Below, piece after piece: positions 27,949-37,271 of a stretch of 64,000 nt of DNA; position 1 is the first letter of the stretch, and each line of letters opens with the position of its first letter. The stretch lies in NCBI GenBank assembly GCA_028279405.1, contig JANQNU010000043.1, forward strand, positions 1 to 64,000, read 5' to 3'. A program made the translations under genes and the position numbers. The notes under the pieces were generated by a model. That model made no database searches and was not told the origin of the DNA. It saw nothing but the letters and a program-made list of their open reading frames with translations. The stretch is from Phycisphaerae bacterium. GTDB taxonomy: Bacteria; Planctomycetota; Phycisphaerae; UBA1845; Fen-1342.

Positions 27949-28986
27949 GTGGAGTCTGAGCCCCCCCGGGAAGCTGAAGATCTCGTCGTCGATCGCGAAA
28001 GCGACGAGTCATTCGAGACCTACCAGCTGCGCGTGCGCCGCAAGCTACCCAGTCGGCGTCTCGACAAGTACCTGCATGGCCGGTTCCCGTCGCTTTCCCG
28101 CACGGCGATCCAGCGGCTGATCCGTGACGGATCGGTGACGGTCAACGGCCGAGCGATCAAGCCCAGCTATGAAATGAGCGGCGGCGACGTCATTGACCTG
28201 ACGTTGCCGGCGCAACCGCCCAAACGGCTGATCCCCGAGAACATCCCGCTCGAAATCGTCTACGAGGACGATGAGCTGATGGCGATCAACAAGCAAGCCG
28301 GGATTATCTGTCACCCAGCCCGTGGCGATCAGACCGGGACGATCGCGAACGCGGTCGCTTATCACGCAGACCGCCTGAGCCAGGGAAGTGCTCCCTTTCG
28401 TCCGGGAATCGTCCACCGTCTCGACAAGTACACCACCGGGATCATGCTGATCGCCAAATCCGATGAAGCCCACTGGCGTCTATCGCTTCAGTTCGAACGC
28501 CGAACGATCCAGAAGACCTACCTCGCGGTCGTTCAGGGTACCCTCCAGCTGGATGGCGATACGATCGACGCCCCGATCGGCGTGCATCCCGTCGTGCGTG
28601 AGAAGTTCTCGGTCTTCGTGCGCGAGAAGAAGCTGCATACCAAGAGCGCGGTAACGCACTATGAGGTCGGCGAGCGTTACGGCGACCACACGCTGGTCAA
28701 GCTGTTTCCCAAGACCGGCCGCACACACCAACTCCGTGTTCACATGTCGCACATCGGCCATCCGATCGTGGGCGACGCCATGTACGGCGGACGGGTCGTC
28801 AGCGAGCAATCGCTGACCGGAACGGGCAGTGACCGGCCTTTGTTCGTGAACCAGGCGCTACACGCCTGGCGGATCGCATTTCGCCACCCGATCTCGGAGG
28901 CGCCGTTGGAGCTCGAAGCCCCATTTCCGCCACCTTTCCGCAGGCTCGTCACCATTCTCCGCGAACGCCGGGACGAGGCCGGCTAG
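27949..28986 (+). CDS. RluA-family pseudouridine synthase
   Basis: 345 aa from a GTG at 27949. An S4 RNA-binding domain (residues 32-90, LPSRRLDKYLHGRFPSLSR) precedes the catalytic domain with HRLDKYTTG (catalytic Asp159), and the KLFPKTGRTHQLRVHMSHIGHPIVGD block. It converts uridine to pseudouridine in rRNA or tRNA; the architecture is closest to RluD (23S helix 69), but the specific target is not determined here. The next gene follows a terminator. Confidence 0.92.
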   Translation: MESEPPREAEDLVVDRESDESFETYQLRVRRKLPSRRLDKYLHGRFPSLSRTAIQRLIRDGSVTVNGRAIKPSYEMSGGDVIDLTLPAQPPKRLIPENIPLEIVYEDDELMAINKQAGIICHPARGDQTGTIANAVAYHADRLSQGSAPFRPGIVHRLDKYTTGIMLIAKSDEAHWRLSLQFERRTIQKTYLAVVQGTLQLDGDTIDAPIGVHPVVREKFSVFVREKKLHTKSAVTHYEVGERYGDHTLVKLFPKTGRTHQLRVHMSHIGHPIVGDAMYGGRVVSEQSLTGTGSDRPLFVNQALHAWRIAFRHPISEAPLELEAPFPPPFRRLVTILRERRDEAG

Positions 28987-29002
28987 GCCCTCATGAACGT
29001 GT

Positions 29003-29039
29003 CCGGCCCCGATGCATCCTACGGGCCCGCCGGTTTTTT
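29003..29039 (+). terminator. Rho-independent terminator after the RluA gene
   Basis: Stem CCGGC-CCCG / CGGG-CCC bulge-GCCGG with six T at 29034-29039. Confidence 0.75.
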
Positions 29040-29209
29040 CGAATAACGGGTCCACGCGATAGAATACCTCTTTGTGGGACGCATTCGCGACCGCCGTCAC
29101 GTCGCCGGCGAACGCCTGAGTACCGCTATTCGAGTGCTCCCAGCGACGGCTGGTCAGGATCGCTTGTCTGCGATCGTCTGGTGTTGGGTCGAAGTCAAGG
29201 AGCGTCGAC

Positions 29210-29725
29210 ATGCTGCACTTTTGCCTCTTCGGCGGCCACGGCGGCTCGATGGCCCCCGGCCGACGACTATACATCACGCTCTTTGGAGCCTGTGAACTCA
29301 AGCGCCCGACGCTCGCACGGATGATCATGGAAGCACGCGAAAACGGGAAGGATTTCGATCCGCAGCGCGGCTGCTTTTTCCTGACAATCTTCGGGGGCTC
29401 GGGAATCAAGGCCCCGACCATGGCTGAAGAATATGCTGACATGCGCGATCTGTTGCGGTCTGGAGCGATCACGCACACAGACTGGGAACGCCATGCCAGC
29501 CACCTGGGCAGCCCGCCGCGCATCGGCAGCTTTACGCTTTTTGGCGCATTCGACGGGGACGTCCTGCCCACGGAAGAAGAAGAGTTGGACGCGATCGCGA
29601 TCCAGCAACAGCTCGGCGACCTCAGTGACCGGATCGGACGCGACCTGATGCTCGCCATCGGCCGCCCCAGCAGCCAGCGGTTTCAGGCCGTTCGCCGAGC
29701 GACCTCCAACGCGGCAGTCGCCTAA
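29210..29725 (+). CDS. LiaF/DUF1707-like beta-domain protein
   Basis: 171 aa, ATG after AAGGAG. Three 'LFG(G/A)' strands recur (MLHFCLFGGHGG, YITLFGACELKRPT, LTIFGGSGIKAPT, FTLFGAFDGDVL), a pattern typical of the C-terminal beta-solenoid of LiaF and DUF1707 proteins. No membrane segment is present, unlike full-length LiaF, so this may be a soluble form. It overlaps the end of the convergent HAD gene by 4 bp. Confidence 0.5.
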   Translation: MLHFCLFGGHGGSMAPGRRLYITLFGACELKRPTLARMIMEARENGKDFDPQRGCFFLTIFGGSGIKAPTMAEEYADMRDLLRSGAITHTDWERHASHLGSPPRIGSFTLFGAFDGDVLPTEEEELDAIAIQQQLGDLSDRIGRDLMLAIGRPSSQRFQAVRRATSNAAVA

Positions 29726-30474
29726 GTCGCCGCGTCAGTGCTGTTGGGTTGGTCCGCTTTCTCCCAGTGAACGAGTCCCTCGAGAACACCGGCCGCACAT
29801 GAGCGTGCTGCGCGATAGACGTTGGTCAGTGAGGCCCGTGCCAGTTCGGGCTGCGCGTTGGAGACGACGATCCCGCGAAAGCCGTGCTCGAACATGGGCA
29901 GATCATTCCCCGAGTCTCCCGCAACGATGACCTCGTCCGCCGCAATGCCCCAATGAGCGGCAAGGAACGCCGCCGCCTGCCCTTTGTCTGCCCGCGCGGG
30001 GAGTAGGTCCAGGTCGCGATTCGAACTGTAGATCAGGCTGACCACGCTACCCGTCGCTTCGATACGAGATCGAAGCGTCGCACGCCATTGGTCATCCACG
30101 TCGCGCGCGAAGTAGCTTAGTTTGAACGCGGACTGCACCTCCGCCGGTTGCGGCTCGGCCGTACCGAAAGCGTCGACCGCGCTCTGAATCGCGTTGCGAT
30201 CCCAGTCGCGATCGATGTGCGCCGTCCACTGGGGCCATGGCTCAGCGTCGTGCGCCAGGTGAATCTCGCTACCGACACCGCCGATCACGGCGTCCGGTTC
30301 CGGTAGCTGGTGCGCTAGCAACGTGGCGCGGACCGAACCCACGAGTCGGCCTGAGGCGTACACGAGCCGCAGGGAGGCTCGTCGCTGTGCCACCCACGCG
30401 CTCCAGGCGCGAATCCCAGCCGATTCCCCCCCGAGAATCGTGCCATCGATGTCGGTGACCACCAAGCGAATCAT
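29722..30474 (-). CDS. HAD-superfamily sucrose-phosphate phosphatase-like protein
   Basis: 250 aa from ATG 30474; a TTG at 30486 would overlap the upstream stop and extend the protein by 4 residues. Motif I DIDGT (Asp8, Asp10), a GGVGSEIH cap, DKGQAAAFL and the motif III-IV AGDSGNDLPMF followed by GIVVSNAQPEL are those of sucrose-6-phosphate phosphatases (Cof-like HAD subgroup). It lies directly after a sucrose-phosphate synthase-like gene, so it likely removes phosphate from sucrose-6-phosphate. Mannosylglycerate-3-phosphate phosphatase is an alternative. Confidence 0.8.
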   Translation of the reverse strand: MIRLVVTDIDGTILGGESAGIRAWSAWVAQRRASLRLVYASGRLVGSVRATLLAHQLPEPDAVIGGVGSEIHLAHDAEPWPQWTAHIDRDWDRNAIQSAVDAFGTAEPQPAEVQSAFKLSYFARDVDDQWRATLRSRIEATGSVVSLIYSSNRDLDLLPARADKGQAAAFLAAHWGIAADEVIVAGDSGNDLPMFEHGFRGIVVSNAQPELARASLTNVYRAARSCAAGVLEGLVHWEKADQPNSTDAAT

Positions 30475-30482
30475 CGCGTTCG

Positions 30483-31820
30483 TCAAACGCCGGCTGACAG
30501 GACCGGCGTGTCGAATCCACCCTGCGTATCGACGAAGTCCTCACGATGCTGCAGGTGCTGCGCCACGCGGTAACCCTGAAGAACATGAAGGATCTGGTGC
30601 GCGATGCCCATCCAGGTGAACTTTGCCCGCGCCTTCTGCGATCCGTAGTGCGCCAACTGCCCGGCGACCCGCGGGTGCTGCAGGATGAAACAAATGGCGT
30701 GACCGTAAGACTCCGGGTCCAGCGGGTTGGCATAAAGAGCCTCGAGGCCCCAGACAACCTGCTCCCACAAGCCACCCTCAGTCGTAATCACAGTCGGCGT
30801 GCCACACGCCATCGCTTCAACCGCGGTCATCCCGAACGGCTCGTGCCGACTGCACAACGCAAACACGTCCGCCAACCGATACAGGTCCGGTAGCTCCGAC
30901 TGATCCACGCACGACCCGAAATGGACGCGATCGTAAACGCCCAGCTCACGCGCCAGTTCCTGCAATTGCTGCATCTCCGACTGCTCTTGCGCACTCGGCT
31001 CGGCCGACCCGATTGCCAGATGCAACCCCACCTCGGGAATCCGCTGGACGATCGTCGGTAGCGCCTGAATCAAGAGATCATAGCCCTTGTTCTGAACCAG
31101 CCGACCCGCCGCCAACACCAGCGGCCGCTCATCCCCATACTCCTGCTTCAACGCCTGTTGCGTAGCGCGCGAGACCGGGAAGAACAGCGTGTCGTCATAG
31201 CCCGGCGGAATCACGTAGATCTTGGAGGGATCCGTATCGTACTCGCTCGCCACGATCGCCTGTCGCTGCTCGGCCGTCGTCGCGATCACACCGTCACACG
31301 CCTGCAGGATGTTCCGTTCTTCCCGTATCCGGCGCTTGAAGTTGTACTTGCGGTCCAGCTCATCCGGATCACCGTCGAGCGCGTCACGCTTCAGTGAACC
31401 CAACGTGTGCGGTGTGAACAGATGCCGCACCCTCAACGAGTTCGCCAACGACTGCGCCGCTACCCCCGCATCCCAATAGTGGGAGATGATCCCGGAGTAC
31501 TTCACGCGCTTCGAACGAATGTAACGCCAGACATTACCCACCCACTCCGGCAACTCCTCCCACAACCGCTCTTTGGGAATAAAACCGTCAGCGCCACACG
31601 GAAATCGCAGCAACCGGCACCGCTCAGCAATCCGCTCCTCTTTCGGCTGCCCCTCGAACTGTCGCGTGAGTATGTCAACCTGGTAGCCCAGCCGGGCCAG
31701 ACACTTGCTCAACTCGAGCACGTACACGACCTGACCACCCGTGTCCGGCTTGCCCAACTCAGGCTCCGCGGCCACGTAGCCGTGCGTCGAGATCATCATG
31801 ATCCGCTGTTTGCTTGCCAT
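30483..31820 (-). CDS. Sucrose-phosphate synthase-like glycosyltransferase (GT4)
   Basis: 445 aa. ATG at 31820 is chosen because GGAGG lies 9 nt upstream; an ATG at 31829 would abut it. The N-terminal GT-B domain has HGYVAAEPELGKPDTGGQVVYV with the SPS hallmark GKPDTGGQ and THTLGSLKRD; the C-terminal domain has AGRLVQNKG and EPFGMTAVEAMACGTP (nucleotide-sugar site). SPS makes sucrose-6-phosphate from UDP-glucose and fructose-6-phosphate. With the adjacent phosphatase it forms a two-gene sucrose pathway. Sucrose synthase is an alternative, less likely given the pairing. Confidence 0.82.
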   Translation of the reverse strand: MASKQRIMMISTHGYVAAEPELGKPDTGGQVVYVLELSKCLARLGYQVDILTRQFEGQPKEERIAERCRLLRFPCGADGFIPKERLWEELPEWVGNVWRYIRSKRVKYSGIISHYWDAGVAAQSLANSLRVRHLFTPHTLGSLKRDALDGDPDELDRKYNFKRRIREERNILQACDGVIATTAEQRQAIVASEYDTDPSKIYVIPPGYDDTLFFPVSRATQQALKQEYGDERPLVLAAGRLVQNKGYDLLIQALPTIVQRIPEVGLHLAIGSAEPSAQEQSEMQQLQELARELGVYDRVHFGSCVDQSELPDLYRLADVFALCSRHEPFGMTAVEAMACGTPTVITTEGGLWEQVVWGLEALYANPLDPESYGHAICFILQHPRVAGQLAHYGSQKARAKFTWMGIAHQILHVLQGYRVAQHLQHREDFVDTQGGFDTPVLSAGV

Positions 31821-32216
31821 TCCCAACATCCTCCTTCGAGCCAGACCCTCGGCGAGGACACGCACCTGCGGACGATCGCAAGAAACCACCGCCCACACAA
31901 GGACCTATAATAACACTCGCGCCCGTGCTGCCGTAGCGATCATACGCCGCGCTTTTCGATCACGAGCGCACCAGGAGCAGCCCTGCCGCCGGATCGAGTG
32001 CAGCTAATGATCATTATCGGCTGGACCGCGTCCCGACACGCACGTCGGCCGGCGCGCGCCGCCAAAGTCCTGCGCGCAAACCAACGAGGCTTACAAACCG
32101 ACACGCTTGCCCCACCCCCATTGGCGTCCGTATCCTTGACCGAAAGCCGCCTTCACGCGACAGTCGACGCGCTGCTGACCGCGTCGACCAATTGTTGATG
32201 CATCCATAATGATCCT
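31821..32216. other. Divergent intergenic region
   Basis: About 395 bp between the divergent SPS-like gene and the methyltransferase-type gene. I see no gene or convincing promoter; the only clear site is the ribosome-binding site GGAGG for SPS at the left edge. Confidence 0.6.
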
Positions 32217-33080
32217 ATGACAGACGAGCAGTTGCGTCAAAAAACAGCCGCCCGCGGCAAAAACCGCGTCGAGCTCATCCGCCGTCGACACCTGGACCCG
32301 CGCCAAGCGAACGACGCGCGCGACCGCCCCATCCACGACAGCGTCAACATCCCGCTCGCGGAACTCCCGCAACGAACCCACGAGTTGCCTCCGACTCACG
32401 AGACGGTCTCGATCGCAGCGGAATCGCCGCTGCTGGAAAAAACACGCAAGACCCTCGAGTCGCTCGGCCGGGCGAGCGTCAGCGCCACCGACTGGAGCTT
32501 GAGCGAGGCGCCAATCGTCGGGGCCGGCCGCCTCTGGGAGCCGACGCACTTCGTCGCGGAAGTCCTCGACGACCTGCCGCCCGGCAGGCTGCTCGAACTG
32601 GCATGCGGTACCGGCCGCGACAGCGTATATGCCGCTTCGCTGGGGTGGGCCGTGACCGCCGTCGATCGGTTGCCCGACGCGCTCGAGCGCGCCTGCGGAC
32701 TGGAAAGACCGCTGCATGACCGGATCACGCCGATCTCGTGGCGAGCGTTGGACCTGGAAACCGATCGACTCTCCGACCTGACCCGCGACTGGAACGGGGC
32801 GTTTGATGCAGTGGTCGTCGTCCGCTATCTGCACCGTCCGCTTTTTTCGCTGTTCGCGCAATGGTTGCGCCCCGGCGGGCACCTAGTCTATGAGACGTTT
32901 ACGACCACTCACCGAGCGCGACATGGCAAGCCGCGACGCGATGCATTCGTCTTACAGCCAGACGAGATCGCGACGCTGGTGCCGTCCCGATTCTCCCTCC
33001 AGCACGTGTCGGAAGCGTGGCGCGGCGATGTCCATACCGCCCGGCTCTGGGCAACAGCGACACTGACCAATCAAGCGTGA
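32217..33080 (+). CDS. Rhodanese-like / class I methyltransferase fusion
   Basis: 287 aa. Residues 1-80 resemble a rhodanese domain (VELIRRRHLDPRQANDARDRPI, SVNIPLAELPQRTHELPP), but the active-site Cys position holds Ala/Glu (VSIAAES), so it is likely catalytically dead. Residues 105-285 form a TehB-like SAM-dependent methyltransferase with LLELACGTGRDS and an AVDRLPDAL second strand, then WLRPGGHLVYETFT. Substrate unknown. Its end overlaps the convergent lpd gene by 10 bp. Confidence 0.75.
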   Translation: MTDEQLRQKTAARGKNRVELIRRRHLDPRQANDARDRPIHDSVNIPLAELPQRTHELPPTHETVSIAAESPLLEKTRKTLESLGRASVSATDWSLSEAPIVGAGRLWEPTHFVAEVLDDLPPGRLLELACGTGRDSVYAASLGWAVTAVDRLPDALERACGLERPLHDRITPISWRALDLETDRLSDLTRDWNGAFDAVVVVRYLHRPLFSLFAQWLRPGGHLVYETFTTTHRARHGKPRRDAFVLQPDEIATLVPSRFSLQHVSEAWRGDVHTARLWATATLTNQA

Positions 33081-34453
33081 ATGGGCTTGGCCGTAACGGC
33101 CATCGCAGCTTCCTTGAGCGCTTCGGCCAATGTCGGGTGTGCATGACTGGAACGTGCGATGTCCTCGCTGCTGGCACCGAACTCGATCGCGACAGCGGCC
33201 TCCGCGATCAGGTCCCCGGCCCGGGGACCGATGATGTGCACGCCGAGCACGCGGTCCGTCTGCTCGTGCGCCAGGACCTTGACGAAGCCAATCGGCGACG
33301 CGAGCGCGCGCGCTCGACCGTTCCCACGAAAATGGAAGAGGCCCTTACGGTAGGGAACATTTGATTCCTTCAGCTGTTCCTCGGTCTTACCGACGGACGC
33401 GATCTCGGGGTCCGTATAGACGACGCCGGGAATCGCGTCGTAGTTCACGTGCGCGTGGCCACTCAGGATGCCCTCGACGCACGCGATCCCTTCCTCTTCG
33501 GCCTTGTGCGCCAACATCGGCCCGCGAATCACATCGCCGATCGCATACACACCGGGGACGCTGGTACGGAACGCCTCATCGACTGCGATCCGGCCGCGCT
33601 CGTCCACGGCAACGCCGACCGTTTCGAGACCCAAATTCTCGGTGTTCGGCGCGCGTCCAACAGCCAGCAGCACGCGATCGCAGGCCAGATCCTCCTGGCC
33701 CTCGATAACGACAGTACACCGCTTCCCTTTGGCTCGGGCACCGGTCACCTTGGCCGACAGCTTGAACGCCAAGCCCTGCTTCTGAAAGAGCTTGCGAGCC
33801 TCCTTTGCGACCTCGGAGTCCATGCCCGGCAGTATCCGATCCAGGTACTCGAGCACGGTGACCCGTGCTCCGAGCCGCGCCCAGACCGAACCCAACTCGA
33901 GACCGATGTACCCGGCGCCGATGACGACGAGATGCTCCGGAACGGTGGGATAGCTCAGGGCCTCGGTGCTGGTGCCGATCCGGTCACCGTCCAGCTCGAC
34001 CCCCGGAAGCGCCGCCGACCGGCTGCCGGTAGCGATGAGCACGTGCTTGGCCCCGATCGTTTCAGTGCCGTCAGCGCTTTCGATTGCGATGCGGTTGGCG
34101 CTCTCGAAACGAGCATGGCCGCGATAGTGTGCGACCCCGTTCTTCTTGAACAGCCCCTCGATCCCCTTGGTAAGACCGTCGACCGTTTGATCCTTGCGTT
34201 CGAGCATCTTGGCCAGATTCAGTTTCGCGCCCGCGATCTCGATCCCGTGCTCGGCCAGCGTCTGGGCATGAACGTACCGTTCACTCGACTCGAGCAGCAC
34301 CTTGCTGGGGATGCAGCCGACACGCAGGCAGGTCCCGCCCAGTCGCGACTCCTTCTCGATGCAGGCCGTGTTCATTCCCAATTGGGCGGCACGAATCGCC
34401 GCGACGTAGCCGCCAGGCCCGGCTCCAATGACCACCAGGTCGTATTCGCTCAT
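33071..34453 (-). CDS. lpdA: Dihydrolipoyl dehydrogenase
   Basis: 460 aa, the usual length. FAD motif GAGPGG (10-15), redox disulfide TCLRVGCIPS (Cys42, Cys47), NAD motif IGAGYIGLELG, and the C-terminal catalytic HAHPTLAEA with His-Glu. It is the E3 subunit of 2-oxoacid dehydrogenase or glycine cleavage complexes, reoxidising dihydrolipoamide. No E1/E2 genes are adjacent. Confidence 0.97.
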   Translation of the reverse strand: MSEYDLVVIGAGPGGYVAAIRAAQLGMNTACIEKESRLGGTCLRVGCIPSKVLLESSERYVHAQTLAEHGIEIAGAKLNLAKMLERKDQTVDGLTKGIEGLFKKNGVAHYRGHARFESANRIAIESADGTETIGAKHVLIATGSRSAALPGVELDGDRIGTSTEALSYPTVPEHLVVIGAGYIGLELGSVWARLGARVTVLEYLDRILPGMDSEVAKEARKLFQKQGLAFKLSAKVTGARAKGKRCTVVIEGQEDLACDRVLLAVGRAPNTENLGLETVGVAVDERGRIAVDEAFRTSVPGVYAIGDVIRGPMLAHKAEEEGIACVEGILSGHAHVNYDAIPGVVYTDPEIASVGKTEEQLKESNVPYRKGLFHFRGNGRARALASPIGFVKVLAHEQTDRVLGVHIIGPRAGDLIAEAAVAIEFGASSEDIARSSHAHPTLAEALKEAAMAVTAKPIHA

Positions 34454-34677
34454 TCGAAATCGGTTCCTTTCGCGCCCGGAAGCGCTTCCAAGCGACCGCG
34501 CTGTTTACCTTCAAATCGGCTCCGGACCGACGACCGATCCACCCGAAGTTGGGCCGAGAGGGATGCCCACTGCTAGTGTAGGCGGCGGTGCACCATCCGC
34601 CAGCACGGCCCTGCCCATCGATCCTTCAACCACTTCAACACATGCGAGCGCCAAGCGCTCGAACGCCAGTTGCACGA

Positions 34678-35256
34678 TCAATCCGACTCATCCGGACGCA
34701 GTGCCCGTCGCAGCCAGGCCCGGGCCATCCGCCAATCATCGTGGACCGTGCGCTCGGAGATGTCCAGGATCGCGGCGCATTCGGCCGCCGAGAGACCGCC
34801 AAAGAAGCGCAGCTCGACGAGCCGGGCATGTCGCTCGTTCAACTGAGCAAGCCGCTGGAGGGCGTCGTCGAGTACGACGAGGTCGTCGTCGAGCGGCAAT
34901 GCGGGTGCCTGCTCGTCGTCGAGCGACAACCGCACGCGCCCGCCACCGCGTTTCGCCCGTTTCTTTCCGCGTGCATGGTCGACGAGGATTCGTCGAATCA
35001 CATTCGCCGCCGCTCCGAAGAAGTGCGCGCGATCGCGCCACTGCACGCGCCGTTGGTCGATCAGGCGCAGATACGCCTCATGAGCCAGCGCGGTGGCTTG
35101 CAGCGTGTGGTCCGGCCGCTCAGACTTCAGATGATGGTCGGCCAGTCGACGCAGCTCGTCATACACGATGACGACGAGCTGATCGATCGCGGACGCGTCC
35201 CCGGCGGAGACGGCCTGCAATACGGCGGTCAGGTCTTGCTGTGGCGGGGTTGTCAC
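34678..35256 (-). CDS. ECF-type RNA polymerase sigma factor
   Basis: 192 aa. Region 2 (YDELRRLADHHLKSERPDHTLQATALAHEAYLRL) and region 4 (LRFFGGLSAAECAAILDISERTVHDDW, a helix-turn-helix) are clear, with the linker between. It resembles the TIGR02999-type ECF group common in planctomycetes. It is on the same strand as, and 110 bp after, a 587-aa exported protein, with no obvious anti-sigma gene. Confidence 0.92.
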   Translation of the reverse strand: MTTPPQQDLTAVLQAVSAGDASAIDQLVVIVYDELRRLADHHLKSERPDHTLQATALAHEAYLRLIDQRRVQWRDRAHFFGAAANVIRRILVDHARGKKRAKRGGGRVRLSLDDEQAPALPLDDDLVVLDDALQRLAQLNERHARLVELRFFGGLSAAECAAILDISERTVHDDWRMARAWLRRALRPDESD

Positions 35257-35365
35257 GTCGCGCGTCCTCGCTCATCAGCCTCAAACCATCGACGCACCGA
35301 GTCGGCGGCGCCCGAGAAACCGCCACAGCTACGGGGCGCGATCGGTTCAGGGCTCGCTGAGCCGT

Positions 35366-37129
35366 TCATTTCGCCACCACGTACGGGAACACCTCGGTCA
35401 ACCGTCCTCTTTTCTTCGAATCGATCAGCTTCTCCAGAAAAGTCCGGACCTGCATTCTGCGAACCGCTGATGGTGGTGCGTCCGCGGCCACGACTGCCAC
35501 CACCTGGCAATCGTTCCCGATCGGCAGCCCCCATCGGTAGGACTTGGGGTTACGCCGCGATAGTGAAACGCTGAACTGTCCGCCGTCTGCAACGAATGCA
35601 CGGTAGAGAATGGGCGACACCGTCGAAAACCGCCAATCGCTGCCTTGTGCCAGTACCGCGGCCGACGGCAGAAACTGAAGGAACGCCCCCTGGACTTCGC
35701 GTGTCATCGGGAGCAGCGCCGACTCGATCGCCCGCAGTCCTGCGGGTCGCGTCGCGCGACCGTCCGTCGCAACCAGGAAACGCCCGTCCGCAATCGCTCC
35801 CGGGACGAGGCCGGTTGCTTCACGCGTTAGCGCCGCGAGGTCTGATCGCGGCCCCACGAGCGCGACGGCGTAGCTGTCGTCGACGCCGCGCGTTCCTGTT
35901 GTCGAGTGGAGCGCCAAACCGTGATACTGCCCGCCAACATCCGCCAGCTCGAGATATAACGTCACTCCGACGGCATAGCCGGTCTCCGCCCGAAGGCGCT
36001 GTTGGAGCGCCGCCAGGCCGACGGGGCCGGAAGCGCGCCCGTTTCGCTCACTCGCCTTTAACGTCTGCATGGCCGTAATCACGCGCGCCGGATCGGCGCT
36101 CGACCACGCTTGCAGAAACGCGCTCTCGGCCTCCGATCGGCGCGTGCGCGCCGCGGACCGCGCCAATCCCGGAAACGCCTCGGACACATCACCACGGATC
36201 TGCTGAAACAGGTTTGTGAGACGCGTGTCGACGTCCGCCGGCTGAGGCGCCACCAGGCGCAACCGTTGCAACAGCGCCTCTCCGCGTTGCACCGCCGTCG
36301 TCCGCGCATTACCGCTGGCCGTTAATGCTTCCAGCAGGCGCGCCGCAGCGCCCCACCGCCACAGGCCGTCATCCTCCAACTGCTGCGCGAGCCCGGCCCA
36401 CGTCGACGACTGGTCCCAACGCGGCTTACCGATATCCGTTCCGTCTGCCCCCAACGACAGGTTGATCAAGGCGTGTGTAATCTCGAAGGTCGGCACCGCC
36501 TGCGTGACGTTTTGCGGAGTACCGTCGGCGAGCATCTTCTGCTGTTCCGTGAGTCGGCGAATGAACGTCGAGTTGTCGGCGAACGCTGCGGCCAACGTCA
36601 GACGCGCCTGATCCCAGGGCCCCATGGCGCGACGCGCATTGCCGCCGAGCCGGGTGACCGGAACGCCGCGCGACACCAGTGCGAAACGCTGGGTATCGGA
36701 GAGCGCCCGCAACGCGCTCGCATCGGCCCGGTCCAAAGCCGCGCGAAGCTGCGCCGGGTCGAGCAACTCCGCGAGTGGCCGCGCCTCGCGCAACCAGTCC
36801 CGTATGCGATCATCGAACGGCTGCAACCCGTCGACACCCGTGGAACGCCAGCGCTCGATCCGTCCTTGAATCTTGCTGAGAAACGGTCGGACAGCCTCCT
36901 CGTCCCCTTGCGCGCGGCGTTCCTGCGCGCGCTGCATCAGCCATTGGATCTGGTCGACCGGACTGCCGAGCAGGCGACTGCGAGCGATCAGGTCCTCATC
37001 GGAGAGGGCCGCACCGCCAACGAGAACGTCCAACGCCGCGACCTGTCCCGCATGCTTGAACACGACCGTCGACTGCCGTGCGAAGACCGCCGACAGCAGG
37101 CCCGCCGCAACAAGGGCGGTTGCGATCAT
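35366..37129 (-). CDS. Large hypothetical exported protein
   Basis: 587 aa with an N-terminal signal or anchor (MIATALVAAGLLSAVFARQS) and no further membrane segment. Mostly alpha-helical in the first 370 residues, then an alternating region (VGVTLYLELADVGGQYHGL, DSYAVALVG, VSPILYRAFVADGGQF). No domain recognised. It precedes an ECF sigma gene on the same strand, so it might be a regulated envelope or virulence-type factor; this is inference. Confidence 0.6.
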   Translation of the reverse strand: MIATALVAAGLLSAVFARQSTVVFKHAGQVAALDVLVGGAALSDEDLIARSRLLGSPVDQIQWLMQRAQERRAQGDEEAVRPFLSKIQGRIERWRSTGVDGLQPFDDRIRDWLREARPLAELLDPAQLRAALDRADASALRALSDTQRFALVSRGVPVTRLGGNARRAMGPWDQARLTLAAAFADNSTFIRRLTEQQKMLADGTPQNVTQAVPTFEITHALINLSLGADGTDIGKPRWDQSSTWAGLAQQLEDDGLWRWGAAARLLEALTASGNARTTAVQRGEALLQRLRLVAPQPADVDTRLTNLFQQIRGDVSEAFPGLARSAARTRRSEAESAFLQAWSSADPARVITAMQTLKASERNGRASGPVGLAALQQRLRAETGYAVGVTLYLELADVGGQYHGLALHSTTGTRGVDDSYAVALVGPRSDLAALTREATGLVPGAIADGRFLVATDGRATRPAGLRAIESALLPMTREVQGAFLQFLPSAAVLAQGSDWRFSTVSPILYRAFVADGGQFSVSLSRRNPKSYRWGLPIGNDCQVVAVVAADAPPSAVRRMQVRTFLEKLIDSKKRGRLTEVFPYVVAK

Positions 37130-37271
37130 TTTCGACTTGTAAGACTGTTCGGAGATCAGCCGGCGCTCCCATCAGATCTGCAGGCCTCGCCGCGAAAACC
37201 CGATCCATCGGGGTACCGTAGCGTACCCCGAGCGGAGCCACCCGCAAGAATTGAGCCGAATCACGCGACGA

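Noticed and set aside
34478-34489. Palindrome GGAAGCGCTTCC upstream of lpdA
   Set aside because: A single 12-bp palindrome without a promoter or second copy is too little evidence for an operator.
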